Shown: one piece after another, positions 16,445 through 27,597 of the stretch
Layout of the letters: each line of letters opens with the position of its first letter
Position numbering within the stretch: position 1 is the first letter of the stretch
Assembly (NCBI GenBank): GCA_026393015.1
Contig: JAPLBA010000114.1
Coordinates: forward strand, 1 to 56,638
DNA from: Actinomycetota bacterium
GTDB lineage: Bacteria; Actinomycetota; Actinomycetes; Nanopelagicales; Nanopelagicaceae
DNA length: 56,638 nucleotides
Reading direction: 5' to 3'
Program-made: the position numbers and the translations under genes
Notes under the pieces: model-generated
What the model saw: only the letters and a program-made list of their open reading frames with translations
The model's database searches: none
What the model was told of the DNA's origin: nothing

Positions 16445-17535
16445 ATCCCCTGCAATCCCTCTCAGCTGAGGGCACCAGTATTTGGCTCGACGATCTCTCT
16501 CGAGAGAGGTTGACTATCGATTCACCGTCTTCATTGAAGAGCCTGATCTCCAGCCACTCGGTGGTAGGGGTCACCACGAATCCATCAATATTTCAACAGG
16601 CGATCACGCACTCTGATTTGTACACACCTGCAATCGCTCAGTGCCGAGGTAAAACCCCAGAGGAAGTGATTACGGCACTCACCTCTGAAGATGTTCAACA
16701 TGCGTGTGACATCTTGCACCCAATTTTTTTGGCTTCAGGAGGCAAGGATGGACGCGTGAGTATCGAGGTAGATCCGAGGCTGGCTCACGATACGGAGAAA
16801 ACCGTTATTCAGGCGCATGAATTGTGGAATTCGATTAATCGCCCGAACTTGTTGATCAAAGTGCCAGCTACCCTCGCTGGTCTTCCTGCGATCACTTCGC
16901 TGATCTCTGCCGGCATCAGCGTGAATGTCACTCTGATTTTTTCTGTGGATCGCTATACAGAAGTGCTCGAGTCTTACTTTAAAGGGCTACAAGCACGGGT
17001 AAGCGCGAAAGAACCCATCGAACACATTCACTCGGTTGCCTCGTTCTTCATATCCCGAGTTGATACTGCAATCGATCCACTCTTAGAGAAAATTGGCACT
17101 GCGGAGGCTTTAGCTTTGCGAGGGGTAGCTGCCATCGCTAACGCGAAAATCGCCTACGAAATATTCGAGAACTCTTTGAACTCACCTGCCTGGGATCGGC
17201 TCGCGGCGCACGGCGCGCATCCTCAGCGTCCGCTTTGGGCCTCCACTGGCGTTAAGAACCCTGCTTACAACAAGACGCGTTATGTTGTTGAATTAATCGC
17301 CCCACACACAGTCAACACTATGCCTGAAGCAACCTTGCTCGCGGTGGGTGAGATGGCCGAACCTCGCGGAAACACCATGTCAGAAAGTTTCGAAGAAGCG
17401 CGCGCACACCTCGCCGCGCTCTCACGACTAGGAGTAGACCTTCCTTCGATCCTGAACGAACTTGAACGAGATGGTGTTGCAAAGTTTGAGGCATCTTGGA
17501 ACGATCTCATTTCCGTAGTCGCTGCCCAACTATGA
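16441..17535 (+). CDS. tal: Transaldolase
   Basis: Transfers a three-carbon unit between sugar phosphates in the non-oxidative pentose phosphate pathway. The 364-residue protein has GVTTNPSIFQ near the N terminus, the Schiff-base lysine in LLIKVPAT (near 142), GISVNVTLIFSVDRY and the late WASTGVKNPAYNKTRY. Length and sequence fit the longer actinobacterial type. The start codon is TTG overlapping the tkt stop (TTGA); the stop overlaps the pgi ATG (ATGA). Both overlaps indicate coupled translation. Confidence 0.95.
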   Translation: MNPLQSLSAEGTSIWLDDLSRERLTIDSPSSLKSLISSHSVVGVTTNPSIFQQAITHSDLYTPAIAQCRGKTPEEVITALTSEDVQHACDILHPIFLASGGKDGRVSIEVDPRLAHDTEKTVIQAHELWNSINRPNLLIKVPATLAGLPAITSLISAGISVNVTLIFSVDRYTEVLESYFKGLQARVSAKEPIEHIHSVASFFISRVDTAIDPLLEKIGTAEALALRGVAAIANAKIAYEIFENSLNSPAWDRLAAHGAHPQRPLWASTGVKNPAYNKTRYVVELIAPHTVNTMPEATLLAVGEMAEPRGNTMSESFEEARAHLAALSRLGVDLPSILNELERDGVAKFEASWNDLISVVAAQL

Positions 17536-19043
17536 TAAAAATACGCACCAAGGAGATTCCCTCACACATCATCGAAGAGATGAATGTGTTCGCCCTGCTT
17601 CTTTCTGTGAAAGATAAATCTCTCTGGGGTGAAGCCGCATCAGCTGACGCAGAAGAGCGATTAGGTTGGCTCGACTTGCCTCAATCATCGCGCAATCTCC
17701 TACCAGCCATCGATTTTCTAGCCGCTTGGGCAAGGAGCAAGAAACTGGAGAACGTGATTCTCTCCGGCATGGGTGGATCTTCACTTGCACCGGAGGTGAT
17801 CTGTGCCTTTGAACACAAGAGCATCGAAATTCTCGACTCGACAGATCCGCACCATGTAGCGCGAGTTCTTGACATGGACTTAAGCCACAGCGTTATTGTG
17901 CTCGCATCGAAATCGGGTACCACCATCGAAACACTTGTGCATCGCTCAGCACTTGAAGAACGCCTGCGCGATTTAGGAATGAATCCCGCAGATCACTTCG
18001 TCATCATCAGCGATCCAGACTCGCCACTCTCCGCGTATGCCACATCAGCGGGGTATCGCCTACTCAATTCTGATCCGCATGTAGGCGGTCGATTCAGCGC
18101 GCTCGGAGCCTCAGGTTTACTTCCGAGTGCACTTGCCGGGGTTGATGTTTCAGAGCTTCTTGACGATGCTCAAAGTGCGGCACTGCTCTTTCCCCAATCT
18201 GGTTCGCCAGCCGTCCTACTCGCAGCTGCCCTAGCAAGTCACGTACAAGAATCTCCTTTCGTAGAAATTGCCGCTCCGCACGGTCTAGGTGATTGGATCG
18301 AACAACTTCTTGCAGAATCGACGGGAAAAGAAGGTAAAGGTCTGCTACCTATAGTCGTTCCCGCGCTTGGAAGCAGACGAGCGAACGTGCTTGCTATTGC
18401 ACTTAACGGCGAACCTGGAGACGTCGAAATTTCCGCGAGCCTCGGTGAACATTTCTTACTCTGGGAGTGGGCCACCGCCTTGCTCTGCGCATACCTGCAA
18501 GTAAACGCCTTTGATCAACCAAATGTGGCTGAAGCAAAGGAACGCGCGAATACAATTCTTGAATCTCCCGAAGTAACATCCCACGGTCATATCGACAGAA
18601 ATATCGAAGTTGTCGGTGAAGCGAGTTCTGTAGAGCAAGCCATACAGATATTTCTAGATCAAAGCCATGGCTATATCGGAGTGATGGCCTTTCTCGATCG
18701 AGAAAAGGATTCACGGGCTAAAATCTTGCGAACACTTCTTGAACGTGCCAGCGGGACTCCGACCACTTTCGGGTGGGGACCTCGTTTCCTGCACAGCACC
18801 GGACAATTTCACAAGGGTGGGCCACTTATTGGATCATTCTTGCAAATCACGACAGCACGCGACCATGACGTAGCTATTCCTGGGAGTCAATTTACTTTTC
18901 ACCAATTGCAACTTGCCCAAGCCGCAGGTGATGAATTAGCGCTGAGATCGCGTCATTTAAATTTCCTGCACTTGCACCTACACGAAGGTGGTTTAGATCA
19001 GCTTGTTGAGACGCTGATTAATCTTCCCCGCGTAACTTCTTAA
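17532..19043 (+). CDS. pgi: Glucose-6-phosphate isomerase
   Basis: Interconverts glucose-6-phosphate and fructose-6-phosphate. The 503-residue protein has the two sugar-isomerase domains: LSGMGGSSLAPEV near 80 and SKSGTTIETL near 130 in the first; DWIEQLLAESTGKEGKG near 265 with the catalytic Glu, and LHSTGQFHKGG near 425, in the second. It is the divergent type found next to tal in actinobacteria. I start at the ATG at 17532, which overlaps the tal stop; a 12-codon longer frame has no support. In many actinobacteria zwf, opcA and pgl also lie in this cluster; they are absent here. The 3' end overlaps rbpA by 26 bp. Confidence 0.9.
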   Translation: MIKIRTKEIPSHIIEEMNVFALLLSVKDKSLWGEAASADAEERLGWLDLPQSSRNLLPAIDFLAAWARSKKLENVILSGMGGSSLAPEVICAFEHKSIEILDSTDPHHVARVLDMDLSHSVIVLASKSGTTIETLVHRSALEERLRDLGMNPADHFVIISDPDSPLSAYATSAGYRLLNSDPHVGGRFSALGASGLLPSALAGVDVSELLDDAQSAALLFPQSGSPAVLLAAALASHVQESPFVEIAAPHGLGDWIEQLLAESTGKEGKGLLPIVVPALGSRRANVLAIALNGEPGDVEISASLGEHFLLWEWATALLCAYLQVNAFDQPNVAEAKERANTILESPEVTSHGHIDRNIEVVGEASSVEQAIQIFLDQSHGYIGVMAFLDREKDSRAKILRTLLERASGTPTTFGWGPRFLHSTGQFHKGGPLIGSFLQITTARDHDVAIPGSQFTFHQLQLAQAAGDELALRSRHLNFLHLHLHEGGLDQLVETLINLPRVTS

Positions 19044-19359
19044 GCGCCTCTTGCAGGATGGCAGCGCCGTCAACTTCTGACCGACGCTCTTTCACATATG
19101 CCAAGTGGGTTTTATATGGCTCATTTTTCGGTGCTGCAGGTGGATTATCTTTATCTAGTCCGGCAGGAAGACCACACCGCGGACAATCCCACTCGGTTGG
19201 TGGTGTGACCGTACCGTCATCTGCAAAAGATGGTTTTGTTTCATGACCGCGTTCGCACCAGTAGGAGAGACGAAAACGTGGAGCAGCTTCACCGCGTTCG
19301 GCTTCGCCCATGGGACCTGCGCCGACTCGGCTTCCTCTGATTGCGCTTCCACTTGCCAT
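19018..19359 (-). CDS. rbpA: RNA polymerase-binding protein RbpA
   Basis: Actinobacteria-specific general transcription factor of 113 residues that stabilises open complexes with the main sigma factor. It has the basic N-terminal tail GSAIRGSRVG, the zinc-binding core with Cys/His in YWCERGHE and CPRCG, and the C-terminal sigma-interaction helix region HLAYVKERRS. The start ATG at 19359 has a good AAGGAG Shine-Dalgarno. It follows secG by 57 bp, at the end of the long minus-strand set that includes gap-pgk-tpiA. It overlaps the end of pgi tail to tail. Confidence 0.94.
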   Translation of the reverse strand: MASGSAIRGSRVGAGPMGEAERGEAAPRFRLSYWCERGHETKPSFADDGTVTPPTEWDCPRCGLPAGLDKDNPPAAPKNEPYKTHLAYVKERRSEVDGAAILQEALKKLRGED

Positions 19360-19416
19360 GATCGCTCCTTGTATTTAGTCCAGGAAATTAATCGAGGACG
19401 GAATTAAATCTGGGAC

Positions 19417-19644
19417 TTACTTGAGCCAGAGACCGAGAGCAACCACACTGGCAAACCAGAGTGCGCCCACCACGATGGTGATGCGATCAAGGTTTCGTTC
19501 CACGACAGTCGAACCACCATATGAGGAGGAGACCCCACCGCCAAAGAGATCAGAGAGGCCGCTGCCTTTACCTTTGTGAAGAAGCACCAACATGACCATC
19601 AAGACGCTGGTGATCACCAGCAGAATCGAAAGCGCCAAAACCAT
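19417..19644 (-). CDS. secG: Preprotein translocase subunit SecG
   Basis: A 75-residue membrane protein of the SecYEG protein-export channel. It has two hydrophobic helices (about residues 3-22 and 53-73) joined by LLHKGKGSGLSDLFGGG, the conserved SecG loop. The ATG at 19644 is preceded by GAGGAG. It lies between tpiA and rbpA, the usual order in actinobacteria. A hairpin stands 22 bp upstream. Confidence 0.92.
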   Translation of the reverse strand: MVLALSILLVITSVLMVMLVLLHKGKGSGLSDLFGGGVSSSYGGSTVVERNLDRITIVVGALWFASVVALGLWLK

Positions 19645-19666
19645 CAGAAATCACTCCTCGCGTGGA

Positions 19667-19686
19667 CTGGGTTAAGGATAACCCAG
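19667..19686 (-). other. Intercistronic hairpin between tpiA and secG
   Basis: CTGGGTTA-N4-TAACCCAG is a perfect 8-bp stem in the 122-bp gap between tpiA and secG. No T-run follows it on the minus strand, so it is not a standard terminator. Just 5' of it on the RNA, CAGAATC and GATTCTG could also pair over a longer distance. It may be a processing or stability element, or a leaky terminator lowering secG-rbpA expression. Confidence 0.5.
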
Positions 19687-19766
19687 CCGGGGGCGGATTA
19701 TTCCCAGAATCGACCTCTCCAGGCAGGAACGCGTGCCCTAGATGATTCTGCCCGAGCTTTTTTCGG

Positions 19767-20564
19767 TTACTTAATGCCCGCGTTAAAGGCCATCACAACC
19801 GGGAAACGGGCAATCTTGGCAAATCCCTCGGCCTCAAGGCTCGCCCCACCGATGAGCGCCCCATCTATATCGGCCTGCTCCATGATCTCCACAACGTTGC
19901 TCGCCTTCACGGAACCGCCATAGAGGATGCGCATGGCGTCGGCCACATCTCCCGGATAGAGCTCAGCCAAGCGATTACGAATAGCGGAGCAGACTTCCTG
20001 AGCATCTTCTGGGGTAGCGACCTTGCCAGTGCCAATAGCCCAGATGGGTTCGTATGCAATAACTACATTCTTCGGATCAACAATGCCTGAGAGCGCAGCT
20101 TCTAATTGTGCGATCACATAAGGGACGTGATTACCTGACTCTCGAATCTCCAGATTCTCACCTATGCAAAGGATGGGAGAAAGGTGCGCAGCCAGGGCTG
20201 CCCTCACTTTCCGGTTGATTAAATCATCACTCTCAGCGTGGTACTCGCGCCGCTCGCTATGCCCTACCACCGCGAAGGAACAACCTAAGCGTGAGAGCAT
20301 CGCGGCAGAAATGTCTCCGGTAAAGGCGCCATTGCCCTCAGGTGAGAGATCCTGCGCGCCATATCGAATTCGTAATTTATCCCCATCGACCAGAGTTTGA
20401 ATTGAGCGAATATCTGTAAAGGGTGGCAGTACCACCACATCGACTGCATCATGATCTTTATCGTCGAGCGAGAACGCCAATTTTTGCACCAGCCCAATAG
20501 CCTCGAGGTGGTTGATATTCATCTTCCAATTGCCCGCCATCAATGGCTTACGCGCTGTCGACAT
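19767..20564 (-). CDS. tpiA: Triosephosphate isomerase
   Basis: Glycolytic enzyme of 265 residues interconverting dihydroxyacetone phosphate and glyceraldehyde-3-phosphate. Key parts: AGNWKMN with the catalytic Lys (near 13), [10 protein letters not shown] with the electrophile His, [17 protein letters not shown] with the catalytic Glu and flexible loop 6, and [12 protein letters not shown] plus GALIGGASL for phosphate binding. It overlaps the pgk stop by one base (TAATG), so gap-pgk-tpiA is one coupled unit. Confidence 0.97.
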   Translation of the reverse strand: MSTARKPLMAGNWKMNINHLEAIGLVQKLAFSLDDKDHDAVDVVVLPPFTDIRSIQTLVDGDKLRIRYGAQDLSPEGNGAFTGDISAAMLSRLGCSFAVVGHSERREYHAESDDLINRKVRAALAAHLSPILCIGENLEIRESGNHVPYVIAQLEAALSGIVDPKNVVIAYEPIWAIGTGKVATPEDAQEVCSAIRNRLAELYPGDVADAMRILYGGSVKASNVVEIMEQADIDGALIGGASLEAEGFAKIARFPVVMAFNAGIK

Positions 20565-21769
20565 TACTGCTCCAATACCGTGATACCAGGGAGCGCCTTG
20601 CCCTCTAGATATTCAAGAGAGGCTCCGCCACCCGTTGAAATATAACCGAACTCTTCGTCCCTAAAACCTAGCCGACGAACCGCTGCAGCCGAGTCTCCGC
20701 CACCCACGACCGTGAAGCCATCGAGATCAGCCAGTGCCTGCCCAACAGCCTGAGTACCCGCGGCAAAGGCGGCGAATTCAAAGACTCCCATGGGGCCATT
20801 CCAGAAGACGGTCTTGCAGGTAGCGATCGCCTCCGCGAAAGCCACCGCTGAAGCTGGTCCAATATCCAATCCCATCTGTCCCTTGGGTATCTCATGAGCC
20901 GCGACCAAAGTCGCGGGTGCATCAGGAGCAAACTCTGGAGCAACCACGATATCCGTTGGCAACACAATCCTGACGCCCAAACTCTCCGCCTGACTTATCA
21001 AAGCCCGCACCTTCTCTAATTGATCGACTTCCAAGAGGGAGGTGCCCACGTCATAGCCCTGAGCGGCGAGGAAAGTAAAGACCATGCCGCCGCCGATAGC
21101 CAAGAGATCTACCTTGTCGAGCAAATGCTCAATGACGCCTAACTTGTCACTCACCTTAGAACCGCCCAGTATCACTCCATAGGGCCGGGCTGGATTAACT
21201 GTAAGTCTCTTAAGTACGTCAATCTCTGCGGAGATGAGAAAGCCTGCGTAATGGGGCAACAACTGAGCCACGTCAAAAACAGAAGCATGCTTGCGATGGA
21301 CAGCTCCGAACCCGTCACTGACAAAGATGTCTCCCAGTAAAGCCAAGTCACGAGCAAAAGCTCGTCGCTCTTCGTCGATCTTGCTAGTTTCATCGGCTTC
21401 AAATCTCACGTTCTCCAAGAGCGCGACATCTCCACCCCTTAATTCAGCAAGGGTCGACAGAGCATTCCCTCCCCGGTACTCAGGGATGAAGGTCACTTCA
21501 CTTCCCAGCAATTGCGCGAGGCGAACCGAAACTGGTGCGAGAGACATTTCGGGGATGCGCTCCCCTTTCGGCCTACCCAAGTGCGCCATGACTACAACAA
21601 CTGCTCCAAGGGCACGTAAATGGTTGATCGTCGGTAACGAGGCGCGAATGCGTCCATCATCTGTAATGACCCCGTCCTTCATCGGAACGTTCAAGTCGCT
21701 ACGTAGGAGCACCCGCTTGCCGACTAGATCGGGAATCGAGGCAAGCGTGGGAAGTGTGGCAGATGACAT
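20564..21769 (-). CDS. pgk: Phosphoglycerate kinase
   Basis: Makes ATP from 1,3-bisphosphoglycerate in glycolysis. The 401-residue protein has [16 protein letters not shown] near the N terminus, [20 protein letters not shown], the hinge-region [12 protein letters not shown], and the nucleotide-binding end [11 protein letters not shown] and [10 protein letters not shown]. It directly abuts gap and overlaps tpiA by one base. Confidence 0.97.
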   Translation of the reverse strand: MSSATLPTLASIPDLVGKRVLLRSDLNVPMKDGVITDDGRIRASLPTINHLRALGAVVVVMAHLGRPKGERIPEMSLAPVSVRLAQLLGSEVTFIPEYRGGNALSTLAELRGGDVALLENVRFEADETSKIDEERRAFARDLALLGDIFVSDGFGAVHRKHASVFDVAQLLPHYAGFLISAEIDVLKRLTVNPARPYGVILGGSKVSDKLGVIEHLLDKVDLLAIGGGMVFTFLAAQGYDVGTSLLEVDQLEKVRALISQAESLGVRIVLPTDIVVAPEFAPDAPATLVAAHEIPKGQMGLDIGPASAVAFAEAIATCKTVFWNGPMGVFEFAAFAAGTQAVGQALADLDGFTVVGGGDSAAAVRRLGFRDEEFGYISTGGGASLEYLEGKALPGITVLEQ

Positions 21770-22789
<1,020 letters not shown>

Positions 22790-22837
22790 TCAGGGCGCAT
22801 AGGAAGCGGACTGATTCATGCGCGATCTATTAAAACT

Positions 22838-23815
22838 TTACCCCAACATGTCGGGAGTTAAACCTGCCTCAGTATCTGGAATTCCGAGATCTTGGGCACG
22901 CTTATCTGCCATCGCCAAGAGGCGTCTGATACGTCCCGCCACCGCATCTTTCGTGAGTGGTGGGTTAGCCAGGGAACCTAGCTCCTCAAGACTTGCCTGA
23001 CCATGCTCGATCCGCAATTTCCCAGCCTCTTGCAGGTGGTCCGGAATTTCCGCCCCCAAGATTTCTAAGGCACGCGCAACTCGAGCAGAGGCAGCCACCG
23101 CAGCCCGTGCAGAGCGACGAAGATTCGCATCGTCGAAATTCGCTAAGCGATTCGCAGTTGCTCGCACTTCTCGGCGCATGCGTCGCTCTTCCCATGCAAG
23201 CACAGCCTCGTGTGCGCCAAGACGCGTCAACATGATTGCAATTGCATCGCCATCACGAATAACAACTCGGTCAACGCCACGCACTTCACGAGCCTTTGCA
23301 ACCACCCCAAGGCGTCGAGCAGCACCCACAAGTGCCAGCGCTGCTTCAGGGCCAGGGCACGTTACCTCGAGTGCGCAGGAACGGCCAGGTTCCGTAAGCG
23401 ATCCATGAGCGAGAAAAGCACCACGCCAAGCGGCCTGTGCATCGCAGAGAGAGGCTGAAACAACTTGAGGAGGTAATCCCCGGACTGGACGGCCGCGGCC
23501 ATCGATGAGTCCAGTCTGACGTGCTAACGATTCTCCATCTTTGGTAGAGCGAATAAGATAGCGACTCGCTTTGCGCAATCCACCGGGAGCAATCACCGTT
23601 AAATCTGTTTCCTGAGAAAAAACATCAAAGATATCTTTGCGCACTCGTCGGGCAGTGGCTGCCGTATCCACTTCGGCCTCTACGACGATCCGGCCGCTGA
23701 CCACATGAAGGCCACCGGAGAATCGCAAGATGGCCGAAACTTCGGACTTGCGGCAACACGCTTTGGAGATCTTGAGACGAGCTAACTCGTCCTTGACCGC
23801 TGCTGTCATTGCCAT
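22838..23815 (-). CDS. whiA: WhiA family DNA-binding regulator
   Basis: A 325-residue protein with a homing-endonuclease-like (LAGLIDADG-fold) N-terminal half and a C-terminal helix-turn-helix; in Streptomyces it controls sporulation septation and in other Gram-positives cell division. The N terminus [14 protein letters not shown] and [19 protein letters not shown] are typical. The C-terminal part has [25 protein letters not shown] chose the ATG at 23815; the longer frame upstream would run into yvcK. In this apparently non-sporulating setting its target is unknown. It follows yvcK by 40 bp. Confidence 0.93.
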   Translation of the reverse strand: MAMTAAVKDELARLKISKACCRKSEVSAILRFSGGLHVVSGRIVVEAEVDTAATARRVRKDIFDVFSQETDLTVIAPGGLRKASRYLIRSTKDGESLARQTGLIDGRGRPVRGLPPQVVSASLCDAQAAWRGAFLAHGSLTEPGRSCALEVTCPGPEAALALVGAARRLGVVAKAREVRGVDRVVIRDGDAIAIMLTRLGAHEAVLAWEERRMRREVRATANRLANFDDANLRRSARAAVAASARVARALEILGAEIPDHLQEAGKLRIEHGQASLEELGSLANPPLTKDAVAGRIRRLLAMADKRAQDLGIPDTEAGLTPDMLG

Positions 23816-23855
23816 AGAGGTGATCTTTCCAGGAATTGAGCTACTCCGTACAACT

Positions 23856-24800
23856 TTAGGAAAAAATCTTGGAGAAGAGCGCAGCCAACTTCTCTGGGTC
23901 ATGGTGAAGCGAACCGGCCCCACTGGCTACATCTGCGACGATGAGTTGACTACCTTCGGTCGCGAGACGAGCTGCCAGCTCGTTCGAGTGCGGCAGGGAT
24001 TGCGGGTCAACAATGACAACGTCGAAGTGTAGATCAGGGGCGTGCGCGCTCAAAAGTGCGAGATGCTCACCGGCAGTGAGTCCAATGGCCTCTCCCGGCT
24101 CCCCCTCAGGAGTTCCGGAATTCTGCCCCGCATCGAGGTTCATGACAAGGACTCTGTTAGCGGGCGAAGCGCGAAGCGCACTGAGTTGCGCCGGCACTAA
24201 AAGGTGAGGCAGAACACTGGAGTACCACGATCCTGGGCCCAGAATGACCCACTCGGCATCTCTAATAGCGTCCAAAGCTGCCTGCGTGGCTGGTGGATTT
24301 TGCGGGTTCAACTGAACCGCGAGCACCCGTCCATTAGTGGTAGCAACCGCTACCTGCCCCACTACGGTGCTCACCCGTCCTTCATGACGTACTTCGGCTT
24401 GAATGGTAAGTGGTTCCGAAGACATGGGGAGCACCCGACCGATGATTTTAAGGAGTGCACCCATCCGATCCAAGCCGGTGACCACATCGCCAGTAACATC
24501 CCACAACGCAGAAAGCATCAGGTTTCCTAACGAGTGTCCACCCACTTCTCCTTCGCCCGGGAAGCGATATTGCACTGCATCAGCCCAACTTCGTCCCCAC
24601 TCGTCATCAGAGCAGAGCGCTGCGAGAGCCATGCGAAGATCACCCGGAGGCATCACTCCGAGTTCGGAACGTAGTCGACCACTCGATCCACCGTCATCTG
24701 CCACTGTCACAATCGCGGTGATATTAGGTGTGATTCGACGTAGCGCGGAGAGCGTGGCGGCTAATCCATGCCCGCCACCGAGTGCCACAACTCGTGTCAT
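23856..24800 (-). CDS. YvcK/CofD-like gluconeogenesis factor
   Basis: A 314-residue member of the YvcK family, which in Bacillus and mycobacteria binds UDP-sugars and affects cell-wall precursor supply. It has the Rossmann start [29 protein letters not shown] and LGNLMLSAL, plus the phosphate-binding [15 protein letters not shown] near 190. It overlaps the rapZ stop by one base and precedes whiA, the standard rapZ-yvcK-whiA trio. Confidence 0.93.
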   Translation of the reverse strand: MTRVVALGGGHGLAATLSALRRITPNITAIVTVADDGGSSGRLRSELGVMPPGDLRMALAALCSDDEWGRSWADAVQYRFPGEGEVGGHSLGNLMLSALWDVTGDVVTGLDRMGALLKIIGRVLPMSSEPLTIQAEVRHEGRVSTVVGQVAVATTNGRVLAVQLNPQNPPATQAALDAIRDAEWVILGPGSWYSSVLPHLLVPAQLSALRASPANRVLVMNLDAGQNSGTPEGEPGEAIGLTAGEHLALLSAHAPDLHFDVVIVDPQSLPHSNELAARLATEGSQLIVADVASGAGSLHHDPEKLAALFSKIFS

Positions 24801-25657
24801 TACTCCCGACCAAGATCACGATGGGTTGTAGAGGCCAGCATTCCATGTGCGGAGAGCTGCTTCGCCAATTCCTCTACTACTGCCACCGATCGGTGCTTGC
24901 CGCCCGTGCATCCGACACCGATCGTGAGATAGCGCTTGCCTTCGCGTTGGTAGGAGGGCGCAAGTCGCAACAACAAATTTGCGTAATCTTCAATGAAACC
25001 GGAGACCTCTGGGGCCGCCAATACATAAGCCCTTACACCGGCATCTTTGCCCGTGTGATCTCGCAGTTCTGGAATCCAATGTGGATTGGAAATGAAACGA
25101 ACGTCAATCACAAAGTCTGCGTCATATGGAATTCCATACTTAAAACCGAAAGAGAGGACGGTAGTACGCAATTCTGGTATCGATGATCCACCCAGGGTGC
25201 TCTCGATGCGCTCCTTTAGTTGATGTACGTTGAGCGCACTTGTGTCGATGACTAGATCAGCAGCAGCCCGTAAATCGCCAAGCAATTCCCGTTCTCTTGC
25301 AATACCGTCAAGAATGCGTCCCTCTTCTTGCAACGGATGAGGGCGACGAGTGGACTCAAATCGACGGACCAACTCGTCATCGCTGGCTTCCAAGAAAAGA
25401 ACTTGCACCTGCTCAGGCAATTCTTTGAGAGCCACCCGTAACTCTTTGAAGAAAGCTCGGCTTCGAACATCGATAACCGCAGCAATTCGCGGCGCACCGT
25501 GCATGCCATCCTTCTCAGGTAGTGAAGTCAGACTTGAAAGTAGCGCAGGTGGCAAATTATCGACAACGTACCAACCTAAATCTTCGAGCACGTGTGCAGC
25601 CGTACTGCGTCCAGCGCCGGACATGCCGGTGATAACGAGAATCTGCTCAGGGGCCAC
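24800..25657 (-). CDS. rapZ: RapZ-family nucleotide-binding protein (RNase adapter in enterics)
   Basis: A 285-residue P-loop protein. Walker A is GMSGAGRST, with Arg in place of the usual Lys, as is common in actinobacterial members. Other conserved parts are the EDLGWYVVDNLPP segment, LFLEASDDELVRRFESTRRPHPL and the C-terminal domain IGVGCTGGKHRSVAVVEEL. In E. coli RapZ steers RNase E against small RNAs; in actinobacteria its role is less clear. It lies 17 bp after uvrC. Confidence 0.93.
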   Translation of the reverse strand: MAPEQILVITGMSGAGRSTAAHVLEDLGWYVVDNLPPALLSSLTSLPEKDGMHGAPRIAAVIDVRSRAFFKELRVALKELPEQVQVLFLEASDDELVRRFESTRRPHPLQEEGRILDGIARERELLGDLRAAADLVIDTSALNVHQLKERIESTLGGSSIPELRTTVLSFGFKYGIPYDADFVIDVRFISNPHWIPELRDHTGKDAGVRAYVLAAPEVSGFIEDYANLLLRLAPSYQREGKRYLTIGVGCTGGKHRSVAVVEELAKQLSAHGMLASTTHRDLGRE

Positions 25658-25674
25658 AGGAGAACTCTACGCGA

Positions 25675-27597
25675 CTAAGTGAGGATCTCCCCTGTGCCCA
25701 TATCGATCGCGCTCGGTTCTTCGCGCGCCGCTTCTGCGGCGAACCAGGCAACGATGCGCGCCGCTATCGCCGGCCCCACCCCGGGTACTTGCGAGATCTC
25801 CCCTTCAGATGCGAGACGCAACGACTTCATTGAAGTGAAATGTTGCAATAGAGCCGCTCGACGCCCCTCACCCAACCCTGGAATCTCATCGAGTACGGAT
25901 TCAATCATTGCCCGACCACGCTTGCTTCGGTGGTAAGTAATGGCAAAACGATGCGACTCATCTCGCAACCGTTGCAATAGAAATAGGGATTCACTCTTGC
26001 GCGGCAGAATTACTGGACGCCCACCTTCAGACGGCCAAATTTCTTCGAGTCGCTTTGCCAGACCAATAAGCGAAATATCTGCAAATCCTTCACTCTGCAA
26101 CACCTTACGAGCAGCTTCTACCTGCGTCCGACCTCCGTCTACGACAATGAGTTGAGGTCGGTAGGAGAACCTACGCGCTTGAAGGCCCGCAGCAATCTCT
26201 TCCGCCCGGTCCACTGATTCCTCGTCTCGCAACCGCCTGAGGCGTCGAGTGAGCACCTCCGACATCGAGGCGAGATCATCTCCGCCACCCTCACGAATTT
26301 CGAATCTACGATATTCACTCTTTCGCGGGGATCCATCTTCAAAGACCACCATCGACCCCACTGCATGCGTCCCCTGAATGTGCGAGATGTCGTAGCATTC
26401 GATTCGTAGAGGTGCGTTCGGCAACGAAAGAGCATCCTGTAACTCTGAGAGTGCTTGAGCACGTTTAGAGATATCGCTACTTCGCGTCAACTGGTGGCGC
26501 AGCAACGCCTCGGCAGCATTGCGGTTCACAATTTCTAACAGCGCCACCTTGTCACCACGTTGCGGAACCTTGAAAGACGCCCTCTCCCCACGTGACAGGT
26601 GGAACCACTCTTCCAAATCCCTCACGCCATCAGGTAGCTCGGGCAGGCAAATCTCTCGGGGAATCTCCTGAGTCAAATCCGAATAGATGTCCTGAACAAG
26701 TTGGCGATACAACTCACCCGCACTCTTATCAAAATCTCGTTCCATCACGACACTGCGCTGCCCACGAATACGCCCATTTCGAACCGAGAAGATGGATGCT
26801 CCGATCTCAATTTCCCCTTCAACAAGTGAGATAAAATCAGCATCCGTATCATCGGGAAGAACCACAGTGCTTGTTTCAAGCGCAGATTCCAGTGCGATGA
26901 GGTCGTCTCGCAACTTTGCTGCCTTCTCAAATTGCTCAGCTGCCGACGCCGACTCCATCTCTTTCTGGACTCTGCGAATGTAAGGAGCTGGGTCTCTGGA
27001 AAAGAAGGAGATGAATTCACCGACCTTCTTCTTGTGCTCCTCCACCGAAATAAGGTTGACACACGGCGCGGAGCACTTCTCAATATGGCCCAAAAGACAA
27101 GGGCGCCCACTCGCTACTGCTTGTCTGAGCACACCGGGCGCGCACGTTCGGACAGGGAAGGTGCGTAGAACTTGATCAATGACCTGGCGGAGCGCTCCGG
27201 CATTTGGAAAGGGGCCTAAATAGCGAACGCCCTTCTTCTTAGGGGCGCGAGCGACCATCACACGAGGAATACTCTCTCCGGTTGTGATGGCTAGATACGG
27301 ATAAGACTTATCGTCCTTGAAACGAACGTTGTACTTTGGATTCTCCGATTTAATCCAAGTCCACTCAAGCTGCAAGGCATCAACCTCTGTGGCAACAATC
27401 GTCCAATCAACAGAGGTGGCTTCATGGACCATCCGGGTAGTGCGCTCGTGAAGGTTCTCCTGAAAATATGACGTGAGTCGGGCGCGAATATTCTTCGCCT
27501 TCCCCACGTATATCACGCGACCTTCAGCATTTCTAAAGCGATATACGCCTGGGTCTTCCGGAATTTCTGAGGTTCGCGGACGTTCTTCGGGCTTCAT
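25675..27597 (-). CDS. uvrC: Excinuclease ABC subunit C (UvrC)
   Basis: Makes both incisions in nucleotide excision repair. The 640-residue protein has an N-terminal GIY-YIG nuclease domain (GVYRFRNAEGRVIYVGKAKN, near 15-35), a Cys-rich stretch including CLLGHIEKCSAPC, a UVR segment for UvrB contact near 205-240, an RNase H-like nuclease domain starting at IECYDISHIQG, and tandem helix-hairpin-helix motifs at the end (IPGLGEGRRAALL, VPGVGPAIAARIV). I start at the ATG at 27597, one base into the uvrA stop (TGATG). Confidence 0.97.
   Translation of the reverse strand: MKPEERPRTSEIPEDPGVYRFRNAEGRVIYVGKAKNIRARLTSYFQENLHERTTRMVHEATSVDWTIVATEVDALQLEWTWIKSENPKYNVRFKDDKSYPYLAITTGESIPRVMVARAPKKKGVRYLGPFPNAGALRQVIDQVLRTFPVRTCAPGVLRQAVASGRPCLLGHIEKCSAPCVNLISVEEHKKKVGEFISFFSRDPAPYIRRVQKEMESASAAEQFEKAAKLRDDLIALESALETSTVVLPDDTDADFISLVEGEIEIGASIFSVRNGRIRGQRSVVMERDFDKSAGELYRQLVQDIYSDLTQEIPREICLPELPDGVRDLEEWFHLSRGERASFKVPQRGDKVALLEIVNRNAAEALLRHQLTRSSDISKRAQALSELQDALSLPNAPLRIECYDISHIQGTHAVGSMVVFEDGSPRKSEYRRFEIREGGGDDLASMSEVLTRRLRRLRDEESVDRAEEIAAGLQARRFSYRPQLIVVDGGRTQVEAARKVLQSEGFADISLIGLAKRLEEIWPSEGGRPVILPRKSESLFLLQRLRDESHRFAITYHRSKRGRAMIESVLDEIPGLGEGRRAALLQHFTSMKSLRLASEGEISQVPGVGPAIAARIVAWFAAEAAREEPSAIDMGTGEILT

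Noticed and set aside
25600-25640. RapZ Walker A with Arg instead of Lys
   Set aside because: GMSGAGRST is the usual form in actinobacterial RapZ proteins, so it is not a lost active site.
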